From JASDSY01 sp041441465 (lineage in GTDB: Bacteria > Muiribacteriota > UBA9980), in assembly GCA_041441465.1 (NCBI GenBank), contig JASDSY010000017.1, positions 1 to 64,000 of the forward strand: a DNA stretch of 64,000 nucleotides. Reading direction: 5' to 3'. Positions 1 through 7,924 of this stretch are shown here, piece by piece; the first letter of the stretch is position 1; each line of letters starts with the position of its first letter. The position numbers and the translations under genes are program-made. Under the pieces are notes generated by a model, which saw nothing but the letters and a program-made list of their open reading frames with translations, ran no database searches and had not been told where the DNA came from.

Positions 1-45
1 CTTGCGGCACATAAAAATATTATCGACGCTTTGAGATATGAATAA
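1..45 (+). CDS. C-terminal tail of an upstream gene (partial)
   Basis: Frame 1 is open from the window edge to a TAA at 43-45 and would end in LAAHKNIIDALRYE. The helical, charged ending and the absence of a stop in the other 14 codons fit the end of a real gene, but 14 residues identify no family. The following 590 bases hold no convincing gene. Confidence 0.35.
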   Translation, partial: LAAHKNIIDALRYE

Positions 46-49
46 TTGT

Positions 50-633
50 TTATTTTAATATATTGACGATGGAAGCGGCGGGGGACACAAAGGGTGATAC
101 CCTTTGATTTCCCCCGCGCCCCCTATTTAATCCTGCTGTATCTACCGTTACTTTAGCGAAGTTGCGTTTAATTTTATTGTTTTGTGTCTTAGTTTCATCG
201 ACCGCTGCGCGTTCGATGAAACATGGCAATCGGCCGCGCGAATTTTTCATGTATTTATACGATGCCGTTTGCGGCCGAAGGTGAAGAAATATGAATGGCT
301 GGAGTTTCTTCTCGGCACGTGAAACGTGCTAATAAGGACTTCAAAGTGTTTAGCAATTACGTTTTGCAAAATTTATGTATGAATAGTCACAAATTCACAA
401 AAATACAAATTTATGAATGTCAATTTTTGAGGGACATTTCGGAAGAGGCGAAGCCAGGGATTGGCGAGAGCCTCTGAGAATAAGCGCATGAAAGTCACGA
501 TGACTTTCATGACGCGGTCCCTCAAAAATGACATCATGAATAGCAGTATGGGTGGGGGTTTTAGGGGGCGGTAAGGAATAATTCCTTAGCCGCCCCCTGA
601 CAAAAAAACTAATGGCATTAACAGGAGGCAATT
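50..633. repeat. Hairpin-rich non-coding block
   Basis: No convincing gene lies here. Instead there is a run of inverted repeats: 78-117 (GCGGGGGA arms with an inner CAAAGGG/CCCTTTG stem); 192-201 with 213-222 (GTTTCATCGA, perfect); 231-237 with 271-277; 315-320 with 324-329 (GCACGT); 417-435 with 517-534 (an 18-pair stem with one bulge) enclosing two hairpins, 444-475 and 487-511 (CATGAAAGTCA, 11 perfect pairs); and 563-598 (AGGGGGCGG plus TAAGGA arms, one bulged G). None is followed by a T-run, so they are not ordinary terminators. The 417-534 element folds as a closed multi-branch structure. The block may be an interspersed palindromic repeat cluster or a structured RNA. Confidence 0.6.
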
Positions 634-1338
634 ATGGGAGTTAAAGAGAACCTTAAAAATATAAAACTGCGGATTGAAAAAGCGAAGGCTGCCCGCAAAA
701 ATATAATTGATACCGGCGACGTAAAAATAATCGCGGCGTCGAAATATGTGAACGCTGCGGCTGTCATAGCGGCTTCACGCGGCGGCGTTGAATATTTTGG
801 CGAAAATAAGGTACAGGCTTTAAAAGAGAAAATTGAGTATATAAGGGAACATGCGCCTGATGTGCTTGAAAAATCAGAATTTTATATGATCGGCCATCTT
901 CAGTCGAATAAGTCGCGTGACGCGGTAGGTTATTCGGCGATGATCCAGAGCATTGACTCTAAAAAACTCGCGCATTCGGTAAATATGGCCGCTGTAAAGC
1001 AAAATAAAATTATTCCGGTTTTGATAGAATTAAAAACTTCCACTGAAGAGACTAAAAGTGGCATCGATATTGCCGGCGCGTTTGAACTTGCGGAATATAT
1101 TACGGCTGAACTTAAAAATTTAAAATTTTGCGGCGTTATGACTATGGCTGAATTCACCGAGGATACCGAAAGAGTGCGTGGTTGTTTTAAGCTGGCCTAT
1201 GACACATTTGTTAAATTTCGTGATATTTATGGAGCGCAGTGTGAATTTTTATCGATGGGCATGTCCGATGATTTCGAAATTGCAGTCAGCGAGGGCGCGA
1301 ATATGGTGCGAATTGGCCGGCTGTTATTCAAGGAATAA
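634..1338 (+). CDS. yggS: YggS/PLPBP-family pyridoxal phosphate homeostasis protein
   Basis: Cytoplasmic single-domain PLP-binding protein with the fold of the alanine racemase N-terminal barrel. The family has no known catalytic activity and buffers pyridoxal phosphate and amino-acid pools. Visible hallmarks are the Schiff-base lysine in AASKY (K37), FGENKVQ at 55-61, the MIGHLQSNK motif near residue 90, and the C-terminal phosphate-binding run LSMGMSDDFEIAV followed by EGANMVRIGRLLF. At 234 residues it has the usual full length. An AGGAGG site lies eight bases before the ATG, so the start is clear. It stands alone: a strong hairpin lies 35 bases upstream, and a convergent ankyrin gene lies downstream. 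Confidence 0.93.
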   Translation: MGVKENLKNIKLRIEKAKAARKNIIDTGDVKIIAASKYVNAAAVIAASRGGVEYFGENKVQALKEKIEYIREHAPDVLEKSEFYMIGHLQSNKSRDAVGYSAMIQSIDSKKLAHSVNMAAVKQNKIIPVLIELKTSTEETKSGIDIAGAFELAEYITAELKNLKFCGVMTMAEFTEDTERVRGCFKLAYDTFVKFRDIYGAQCEFLSMGMSDDFEIAVSEGANMVRIGRLLFKE

Positions 1339-1393
1339 ATTTAATATAAACTACTCATCAAAAGTTAAGCTGCCGGAAATTAATTTATTGTCA

Positions 1394-2212
1394 TTAGTTT
1401 TCCTGTCTTAAAAGTATTGTCATGGCGTCGGATTTAGCGAACGCTTCCGGCGCTGACCTGTAAGGCATGTGAGCGTCTCTTACGGCTTTGTTTTTTATCA
1501 GAAGTTTCGCTATTTCAAGATTATCGGCATATGCCGCGTAGTGGAGAGGCGTCCAGCCGCTCTGATCGAATTCGTTTATAACCGCGCCTTTTTGAATCAG
1601 GATTTCGGTTTTTTTTAGGTCCAGTTGCGCCGCGCACATAAGCGGAGTTTTTTCTTCATTATTCTTAGCTTTGATATCGAGCCCCTTTTTTTCATAATAA
1701 TCGATTAGGGCAGGGTCTGATTTTTTATTCGATACGACTTTATGCATTATCGTATCGCCAGTTTTGAACTTCACTTTAAAATCGGCGCCATATTTTATCA
1801 AAAGATCCGCCATTTCGATAGTTTGCGCTATAGCGAGCGGCGAATCGTTGAAATAATCTATAGCGTTGGCGTCCGCCTTATTTTCTAATAAAATTTTAGT
1901 TATTTCGATATTATTGGCGCTGACTGCCTCGTGAAGCGGTGTAACCTGGAATGCTTCTTCGCGGTGATTTATAAGCTGCGGTTTTTGTTTTATTATCTCT
2001 TTCACCTTTTCGATGTTGTTTTCGACTATCGCGGCTGAAAGTTCGCTGCCGAAAAGAAATCCTTTTTTGCCGTTTTCGCCTTTTACGAACTGCACTTCAA
2101 TTTCTTTGCTGCCTTTGCCGGCCGGTTCTGAAACTTCGGCCGCTCCCGCGACTGCCGCGCCTGTTAAAACGGAGAAACATAGACCTGATAAAAATAATCT
2201 GGATAGTTTCAT
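1394..2212 (-). CDS. Exported ankyrin-repeat protein
   Basis: A 272-residue protein with a Sec signal peptide (positive n-region MKLSR, hydrophobic 6-22, likely cleavage after the Ala-rich stretch near 25). A short charged segment is followed by about six ankyrin repeats from residue 55 to the end. The best are at 85-117 (TPLHEAVSANNIEITKILL), 190-220 (TPLMCAAQLDLKKTEILI) and 222-250 (WTPLHYAAYADNLEIAKLLI). Ankyrin domains mediate protein binding, so a periplasmic or surface partner is likely but unknown. AAGGAG lies seven bases before the ATG. It is convergent with yggS across 55 bases without an obvious terminator. Confidence 0.88.
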   Translation of the reverse strand: MKLSRLFLSGLCFSVLTGAAVAGAAEVSEPAGKGSKEIEVQFVKGENGKKGFLFGSELSAAIVENNIEKVKEIIKQKPQLINHREEAFQVTPLHEAVSANNIEITKILLENKADANAIDYFNDSPLAIAQTIEMADLLIKYGADFKVKFKTGDTIMHKVVSNKKSDPALIDYYEKKGLDIKAKNNEEKTPLMCAAQLDLKKTEILIQKGAVINEFDQSGWTPLHYAAYADNLEIAKLLIKNKAVRDAHMPYRSAPEAFAKSDAMTILLRQEN

Positions 2213-2225
2213 TTTAACTCCTTAA

Positions 2226-2791
2226 TTATTATCTTAAATATTTTCTGGAATAGACCTAAAAGCCTTTCAAAAATTCGTTTTTAATCTTTCCTGACGAACC
2301 GAATCGGTTAATTTTTAATGATTAGTAAATTTAATTACTCTTAATTTTATAAAAAAAATAAATAAAAATCAATATCTTGAATTAAATTAATATTTATAAA
2401 AAACAATGGTATTATTGTGAACTACAAAATTAAGACAGAAAAATTCTAAATTTTAAGGTATAATAGTCGCATGAAAAAAATTAGCGTAAATATAGTTAGA
2501 AAGATGTTTTGATGTTAATCAGTTTCGGCAATAAACGCATCAATAGTCAGCAAAATCTATACCGGCTAATATATTGTAAAAGAACGTAATAGCAAAAAAT
2601 CTTAAAAAGCCCATCCAAAAGTTGGATCGCAATAATTGCCATTTGTTTGGCTTTGATATAATTAATTGGAGGACGAAGGCCCGAAATATGGGAGAATAAA
2701 AATGGCTGTTATTATTATTACATACAGTATACTTCTAGACCAAAAGAAGAACCATTAATAAAAACTATAAAGTATTAAAAAGGAGATTATA
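2226..2791. other. AT-rich intergenic region
   Basis: About 565 very AT-rich bases between the divergent ankyrin gene and the gene at 2792. It holds a perfect small hairpin, ATCCAA/TTGGAT at 2613-2627, and a promoter candidate at 2636-2662. Two very short reading frames, 2471-2512 (13 codons) and 2702-2758 (18 codons with GGGAG in front), have nothing else to support them. Confidence 0.4.
2636..2662 (+). promoter_or_regulatory. Candidate promoter upstream of 2792
   Basis: An extended -10, TGATATAAT, at 2654-2662, with TTGCCA at 2636-2641 as a possible -35. The 15-base spacer is short, but an extended -10 tolerates this. A GGAGG follows at 2667-2671 without a good reading frame behind it. Confidence 0.35.
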
Positions 2792-3004
2792 ATGCAACAA
2801 ATTATAGTGAATTTATTATCAATATTAATAATTATGTTAAGTATTAATATTTCATTGGCAAATGATACAATATATCCGCCTAATAGTAATGAACTTACTC
2901 CACAGGATGAATCGAAATATCCAATAATATTAAATTCACTGCATACGTTACTTGAGGATTATCCTGATACTCAGTGGACACTTATGCCGCCTTTTTCTAT
3001 TTAG
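2792..3004 (+). pseudogene. Exported protein, N-terminal part (frameshifted)
   Basis: Starts at an ATG with AAGGAG seven bases upstream and encodes a clear signal peptide (MQQIIVNLLSILIIMLSINI, likely cleaved after SLA at residue 23). It then stops after 70 codons at 3002-3004. The next frame opens at 2974 and runs on without interruption to 3603 with similar composition. The two pieces therefore look like one gene of about 270 codons interrupted by a single-base change between 2968 and 3001. The CTTTTTC run at 2991-2997 is a possible site of slippage or base-call error. No family recognised. The gene is noticeably more AT-rich than its neighbours, which fits recent acquisition or decay. Confidence 0.55.
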
Positions 3005-3603
3005 TGGAATCACCGCGCTTTCAATTTAGAACAAGTATAAGTAACATTGCCCAATTAACTAAAGATTTCAAATTTAAAAATGAGTATTCTAAATATATAT
3101 TTGAATATTTAATAAAGATTGGAAGCGGTGATGAAAACTTTCCTTTTGAACAAAACAATGAAATTCGTCAAAAATGTAATGATAAGAGTTATAAAGTGTA
3201 TTTAAACACAATTGTAATGTATGATTATGAAAAATCTCGCGAGTTGAAAAATAAAATAATAGACGAAACTATAGCAGAATATCCAAATGGCTTAGCATAT
3301 GCTGATGCTCTAAATAGAAAAGCTTTTCATAATTCGGATTCTGCAACTCTTGAAATACTATTAAATATGCTTTCTGAAAATTTCTACAAAGATAAATCCT
3401 GGAAAGATGCTTACATGACTAATGACGGAATTTTTCAAAAATCTTTTTTTGGTGTAATTTATGTATATATTGAATTAAAGGATATTGAAAAAGCTAAAGC
3501 ATATTTAAAAATTGCTGAAGAAAAAGTTCCATTTGATCATGATATTAATTATTGTAGAGAATTAATAAAAGAGTTAGAAACCCAAACAACTAAAAATAAA
3601 TAA
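2974..3603 (+). pseudogene. Same gene, C-terminal part in the -1 frame; TPR-like
   Basis: Opens at a GTG (2974) that has no ribosome site of its own, so it is most likely the downstream half of the gene starting at 2792. The 209 residues are mostly helical. The section from about 75 to 200 looks like helix-turn-helix pairs of the TPR/Sel1 kind (for example DIEKAKAYLKIAEEKVPF near the end), without a clean consensus. An exported helical-repeat protein is the most I can infer. A good intrinsic terminator follows at 3645-3699, so the transcription unit ends here. Confidence 0.5.
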
Positions 3604-4043
3604 ATTATATTTTCTTTACTTAATCCGAAAAAACAATAAAAAAGACATAGCTCAAGTATCGACTCTTAGTTGAGTTTGAATAATTGAGCTATGTTTTTAT
3701 CAATTTTGATAAGTGTTTTAGCATAATCTATTGACTGACATTCTCGACTGCGCCTCGGTTTAGTTCGATTTCTGAAAACGCACCTTTATAAGATTAATGA
3801 AATATGTAATTTTGTGGTTCGTTTTTTTTATTTGATGGAATTTCTTAAATTTAATTTTAAAAAAAGATTATAATCGTCAATAAATATTTCAGGATGCCAC
3901 AAAAAACTTTAAAAAAATATAGTTTTATGATAAAATTTAAGTGAACATTAATAATTATTTAAATTATTTCGTATAATAATATTAAAAATTTTTTAGCAAC
4001 TTATTTGATCGTTATTAACATAAATGAATTTAGGAGCATAGAT
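3604..4043. other. Intergenic region before the MoxR/vWA operon
   Basis: Very AT-rich. It contains the terminator at 3645-3699 and, 66 bases before the next start, a lone TATAAT at 3972-3977 that could be the -10 of the operon promoter. No matching -35 is visible at normal spacing. Nothing else seen. Confidence 0.4.
3645..3699 (+). terminator. Intrinsic terminator
   Basis: Perfect 11-pair stem ACATAGCTCAA / TTGAGCTATGT (3645-3655, 3684-3694), with the T-run continuing directly after it. The 28-base loop has a small inner ACTC/GAGT pairing. It ends the 2792-3603 unit. Confidence 0.75.
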
Positions 4044-5858
4044 TTGCAGCTTGAAATTACGGCGCTTGAAAAAATAAAAAAAATCATAAGATATGAAATT
4101 TTTAAAAAGATAATTAATAAAATTGTTTATTTTTATCTTAGATTTATCCTTTTTTATTTTGCATGCTCCATATTTTTTTATCCAGCCTTTAATTACTCCC
4201 GACTTATCATGTATTCTCTTTTTTTTGCGGTAACCGCGGCATACGTTTATAGTTTTTTTATTTATATGCCCGGCCGCCGGGAAATATACCGCGCGCTTGA
4301 TTTTGCGCTGGAGCTCGAGGAACGGGCTGTTACTTATCTTGATTACAGCGGTATGAGTGAAAATTCAATTGAAAACAAAGCCGTTTTTGAGGCGTTAAAG
4401 AAAGATTACTTTGACGCGATTTCCAAAAAATCTGAAATTATAGAAAATGACAGGCTTTTTAATGAACGCATGCCGCGCCGAAATTTTGATTTTAAGACGG
4501 CCGATTATTGCTTATTTATTTTGTCATGCGTTTTATTGTTCTTTATTTTGCGGTATTCAGGCGATATCGATATTATAGAGCGTAAGAATGAATTGAAAAA
4601 TGAAAAAACGCCCGCTCCGGCCGCCGCGAAAGAAGTGAAGAAAGTTATGGACGCTATCATCGAGATAAAAAAAGATGAGATAAAAGTCCCTGACGCTATG
4701 TCAGAGTTGAAAAAATTAAAGGATAAGATAACGCCTGATTTGACGCGCGATGAAATAGCCAAACTGCTTAAGGACACCGCCGCGAATTTAAAAAATGAAC
4801 AGATGTTCAAAAATACGAAAAACGCCGCGGATGAGCTTCAAAAAATCGAGAAAGAGGCCAATGAGTTTATAGCGGGCAAGGACGGCGCGGAGTTTTCTGA
4901 CAGCGAAAAGCAGGAAATAAAGAAGAAGATGGATAACCTTAAGAGGCTCGTCGATGAATATTTAAAAAGCGCAAATAATAAGGAATTTGATAATATCGAA
5001 AAACAGCTTCGCGAGCTTGGCGATATATTGAACTCGAAAAGCGATCAAATGAGCGCTCAGATGAAAGAAGGTAAAACCGGATCTGGAGATTCGAAACAAT
5101 CAGGCGGTAAGCCGCAGTCAGGCGGCAATAAGATGACGGCTGAGCAAAAATCGGAAATGAAACAAAGAAACAGGATGAGCGGCAAAGAAATGCTCGAGAA
5201 ATTAAAAAACGATAAACAGCTTCAGGAATTATATTCGGCCATGATGGCGATGAGTGACGCGGTAGATTCGAAAAAAGACGGTACCGGTCAGGGAAGCCAG
5301 AACGCCGGCGGTGCTGGTGAAAAATCCGGCGCACAAAAAGAAGGCGGTTCCAAGTCCGGCGGTAAAAGCGGCAAGGGGGAAAAAGGCGGCTCCGAAGGAG
5401 AAAAGGGCGGGAATGGTGAAGGCGGCAGCCAGATGAGCCCTCAAAATTTCGGAATAAATGTTCCGAAGCCCGGAAAAGGTTCGACGAACCTGAAATCTGA
5501 AGGAAGCGACGCGCCGCTTATGGCTCCGCAAAAAAGACAGGCCGACGGCGTTATTGAAAAGAAAATAAGCGACTGGAAAGCATTTTTTGACGGGCGGCGT
5601 TTTGAAGTTAACGCCAAAAGCTCACAGGTGACCGGAGCGCATAATGAAAGTGCGCCTTTCGAAAACGTCACAGGACGGTCGCTGCCAGCGCCGGGTGCCG
5701 CTTCGGCTGAAGTTAAAAGTTTTATAAATTCGGAAAAAAGCGATTTCAATTCGTTCGTAACTTCGGAAAATGTGCCGGACGATATGAGAAAGTCGGTTTC
5801 TGATTATTTTAAGAAGCTCAATAATGATTATAACGCTGACGGCTCGAGCCGTAAATAA
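4044..5858 (+). CDS. Membrane scaffold protein with coiled coil, first gene of MoxR/vWA operon (DUF4175-like)
   Basis: I place the start at TTG 4044, which has AGGAG seven bases upstream. An in-frame TTG at 4005 has no ribosome site. The 604-residue protein has two membrane segments at about 28-47 and 52-74, a cytoplasmic or linker stretch, a third segment at about 154-171, and then a long extracytoplasmic Lys/Glu/Asp-rich coiled-coil section (180-400). A Gly/Ser/Lys low-complexity tract follows (about 340-480), then a moderately ordered C-terminus. This layout resembles the DUF4175-type proteins that precede MoxR and DUF58 genes in other bacteria. No catalytic motif is visible. Gene order (34 bases before moxR) suggests it is a partner or substrate of the MoxR ATPase; that is inference. 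Confidence 0.7.
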   Translation: MQLEITALEKIKKIIRYEIFKKIINKIVYFYLRFILFYFACSIFFYPAFNYSRLIMYSLFFAVTAAYVYSFFIYMPGRREIYRALDFALELEERAVTYLDYSGMSENSIENKAVFEALKKDYFDAISKKSEIIENDRLFNERMPRRNFDFKTADYCLFILSCVLLFFILRYSGDIDIIERKNELKNEKTPAPAAAKEVKKVMDAIIEIKKDEIKVPDAMSELKKLKDKITPDLTRDEIAKLLKDTAANLKNEQMFKNTKNAADELQKIEKEANEFIAGKDGAEFSDSEKQEIKKKMDNLKRLVDEYLKSANNKEFDNIEKQLRELGDILNSKSDQMSAQMKEGKTGSGDSKQSGGKPQSGGNKMTAEQKSEMKQRNRMSGKEMLEKLKNDKQLQELYSAMMAMSDAVDSKKDGTGQGSQNAGGAGEKSGAQKEGGSKSGGKSGKGEKGGSEGEKGGNGEGGSQMSPQNFGINVPKPGKGSTNLKSEGSDAPLMAPQKRQADGVIEKKISDWKAFFDGRRFEVNAKSSQVTGAHNESAPFENVTGRSLPAPGAASAEVKSFINSEKSDFNSFVTSENVPDDMRKSVSDYFKKLNNDYNADGSSRK

Positions 5859-5892
5859 AAATTAACCGCATTATAAAGTGGAGGAATGAATA

Positions 5893-6978
5893 GTGTCGCA
5901 TATTTCAAATAATGATGAATCAGTTGAAACGAATGATAAAAATAACGGTCAGGAGAGTGCCGGAAAGATTTTGACTCCGGATGAAAGCATTGAAACCGCA
6001 AATTGGGAACTTAATATCGAAGCTGAAGTTAAATTTTTTAGGGAAAACTTCAAAAAAGTGAAGGGCGAAATAGCCAAAAGAATAGCAGGATATGAGGAAA
6101 TTCTCGAATTGATTCTGCTTACGATATTTTCCGGCGGCCATTCGCTTTTAGAAGGTGTGCCAGGAATCGGCAAGACACAGCTTGTTAAAACCGTAGCGGA
6201 AGTGTTTTCTCTTAATTTCAAGAGAATACAATTTACGCCGGATTTAATGCCTTCAGACGTAATAGGCAGTCATGTTTTAGTCGAAGACGATAAAGGCTCT
6301 AAGATATTAAAATTTAATGAAGGTCCGGTATTTTGCAATGTCCTTCTAGCGGATGAAATTAACCGCGCCACACCGAAAACGCAGTCGGCGCTGCTTGAAT
6401 GCATGGCGGAAAGCACTGTCACTGTGTCTAACCTCAAATTTAAGCTCGACCAGCCTTTTTTTGTCCTAGCTACCGAAAACCCTATTGAAATGGAAGGCAC
6501 ATTCCCGCTTCCCGAGGCGCAGCTTGACCGGTTTATGACTAAAATTAACCTTGATTTTCCAACGGCAGATCAGCTCGAAACCATAATTGACAGGTTTACG
6601 GTTCTCACCGTGCCGCCCGTGGAAATGGTTATGGCTAAAGGCGACATATTAAGGATGCAGTCGCTCGTAAAAAAAATAGCCGTTTCGAATGACGTGAAAA
6701 AATACGCGGTCAATATAATAAAAAGAACGCATCCGGATTTTGTCGACGCTCCGCAGATAGTAAAAAAATATTTGAAATACGGCTCATCGCCGCGCGGCCT
6801 TATCTCGCTCATATTGATGGCGAAGGCTAAGGCTATAATTTCCGGCCGCTTTAATGTGTCATATGACGATCTGCGCTATGTTGCGCCTGCCATATTAAAT
6901 CATAGAATGATTCTTAATTTTGACGGGCTTGCCGAAGGTATTACACCGCGAAGCGTTGTCGAACAGGTGATAAAGTAA
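5893..6978 (+). CDS. MoxR-family AAA+ ATPase
   Basis: Cytoplasmic AAA+ chaperone-like ATPase of 361 residues. Residues 1-45 are a polar extension. The ATPase core shows Walker A GVPGIGKT (88-95), the FTPDLMPSDVIGS segment typical of MoxR, Walker B LLADEINRA (D154, E155), sensor 1 ATENP, the EAQLDRF arginine-finger region, and a C-terminal lid with SPRGLISL. The GTG start is chosen because GGAGG lies eight bases before it. MoxR proteins work with vWA-domain partners to mature or remodel protein complexes. Here the next gene starts one base after its stop and encodes a DUF58 vWA protein, followed by two more vWA proteins, so the set is almost certainly one complex-forming operon. Confidence 0.93.
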   Translation: MSHISNNDESVETNDKNNGQESAGKILTPDESIETANWELNIEAEVKFFRENFKKVKGEIAKRIAGYEEILELILLTIFSGGHSLLEGVPGIGKTQLVKTVAEVFSLNFKRIQFTPDLMPSDVIGSHVLVEDDKGSKILKFNEGPVFCNVLLADEINRATPKTQSALLECMAESTVTVSNLKFKLDQPFFVLATENPIEMEGTFPLPEAQLDRFMTKINLDFPTADQLETIIDRFTVLTVPPVEMVMAKGDILRMQSLVKKIAVSNDVKKYAVNIIKRTHPDFVDAPQIVKKYLKYGSSPRGLISLILMAKAKAIISGRFNVSYDDLRYVAPAILNHRMILNFDGLAEGITPRSVVEQVIK

Positions 6979-6979
6979 A

Positions 6980-7924
6980 ATGAATTTTTTTGAGGACCCG
7001 GCTTTTATAAAAAAGCTCGAAGGCTTTAAAATGGTTATCAAAAATCAAGCGCGCGGCCTGCGGTTCGGCGAGAACCGCTCCAAAAATTACGGCCACGGCC
7101 TGGAAGTGTCGCATCTTAAAAACTATTCGCCCGGCGAAGATATCAAATTTATCGACTGGAACGCTTCTTTCAGGCTAAATAAGACCTATTTAAAAGTATT
7201 TTCGCAGACCAAAGAGAATAATATATATATAATGATAGACAGGTCGGCTTCAATGGATTTCGGCGACGGCGAAAATAAAATGGAAACTAAATATATGAAA
7301 GGCCTTATGCTGGCCTACGCGGTTTCATATGTATGCGCTACAGGCTTTAACAGAGTATTTTTGCTTGAATTTTCAAATTATATACTGCGTTCGAACGAAA
7401 TTACGAGAAACAATATCAATATCAAATTTAACGAATTAATTCGGAATAATGCGGGCGGCAATATTCAGGCTTCGGGAAGCGGCGGAAATTTTGATGCCGG
7501 CGGTATCAATATGCGCCGTACTTTAATTTCAAAGTCGCTTCATGATTTTTTCGTTAATTTTAAAAGGAAAGGCGCGCTTTTTTGCATTTCAGACTTTATC
7601 GATTCGGATCTGAGCGTCATTGAAAATATACCTAAAATAGCTCTGCTTCATAATTTTTACCTGGTGCATACCGTATGTTCGGATGACCGCCAGATACCGG
7701 CTTTGGGTGAATTCAAGTATGAGGATGCGGAAACAGGCGAATTTATAGAGGTGTCAATGACTCCGGCTATAGCGGAAGAATATTCCAGAAAATTCAACGG
7801 ATTCAGCGCTCAGATCGCCGGAACTGCTCTTAAGCACGGCGGAAATTATATCATGCTTAACGCTTCGGACGATGTATTCGTTCCGCTGAAAGAAATTTTC
7901 ATGAAATCGGTTTTTTATGCTTGA
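6980..7924 (+). CDS. DUF58 domain protein with vWA fold
   Basis: A 314-residue cytoplasmic protein, full length for DUF58. The N-terminal signature runs RGLRFG, then GHGLEVSHLKNYSPGEDIK and IDWNAS. The vWA metal site (MIDAS) DRSAS is intact at 87-91. A Gly-rich loop (about 152-175) is an insertion relative to shorter homologues. DUF58 proteins are the usual adaptor next to MoxR in Bat-type operons. It begins one base after moxR and overlaps the next gene by eight bases, so translation is probably coupled. Confidence 0.92.
   Translation: MNFFEDPAFIKKLEGFKMVIKNQARGLRFGENRSKNYGHGLEVSHLKNYSPGEDIKFIDWNASFRLNKTYLKVFSQTKENNIYIMIDRSASMDFGDGENKMETKYMKGLMLAYAVSYVCATGFNRVFLLEFSNYILRSNEITRNNINIKFNELIRNNAGGNIQASGSGGNFDAGGINMRRTLISKSLHDFFVNFKRKGALFCISDFIDSDLSVIENIPKIALLHNFYLVHTVCSDDRQIPALGEFKYEDAETGEFIEVSMTPAIAEEYSRKFNGFSAQIAGTALKHGGNYIMLNASDDVFVPLKEIFMKSVFYA

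Noticed and set aside
295..477. 60-codon plus-strand frame in the hairpin block
   Set aside because: No ribosome site, no recognisable domain, and it runs into the stem of the 417-534 palindrome.
563..598. Strong GC hairpin as a terminator
   Set aside because: No T-run on either strand; it lies 35 bases before yggS.
50..631. Minus-strand frames of 66 and 78 codons in the same block
   Set aside because: Their sequence is dictated by the palindromes; low-complexity Arg/Pro/Ser products typical of repeats.
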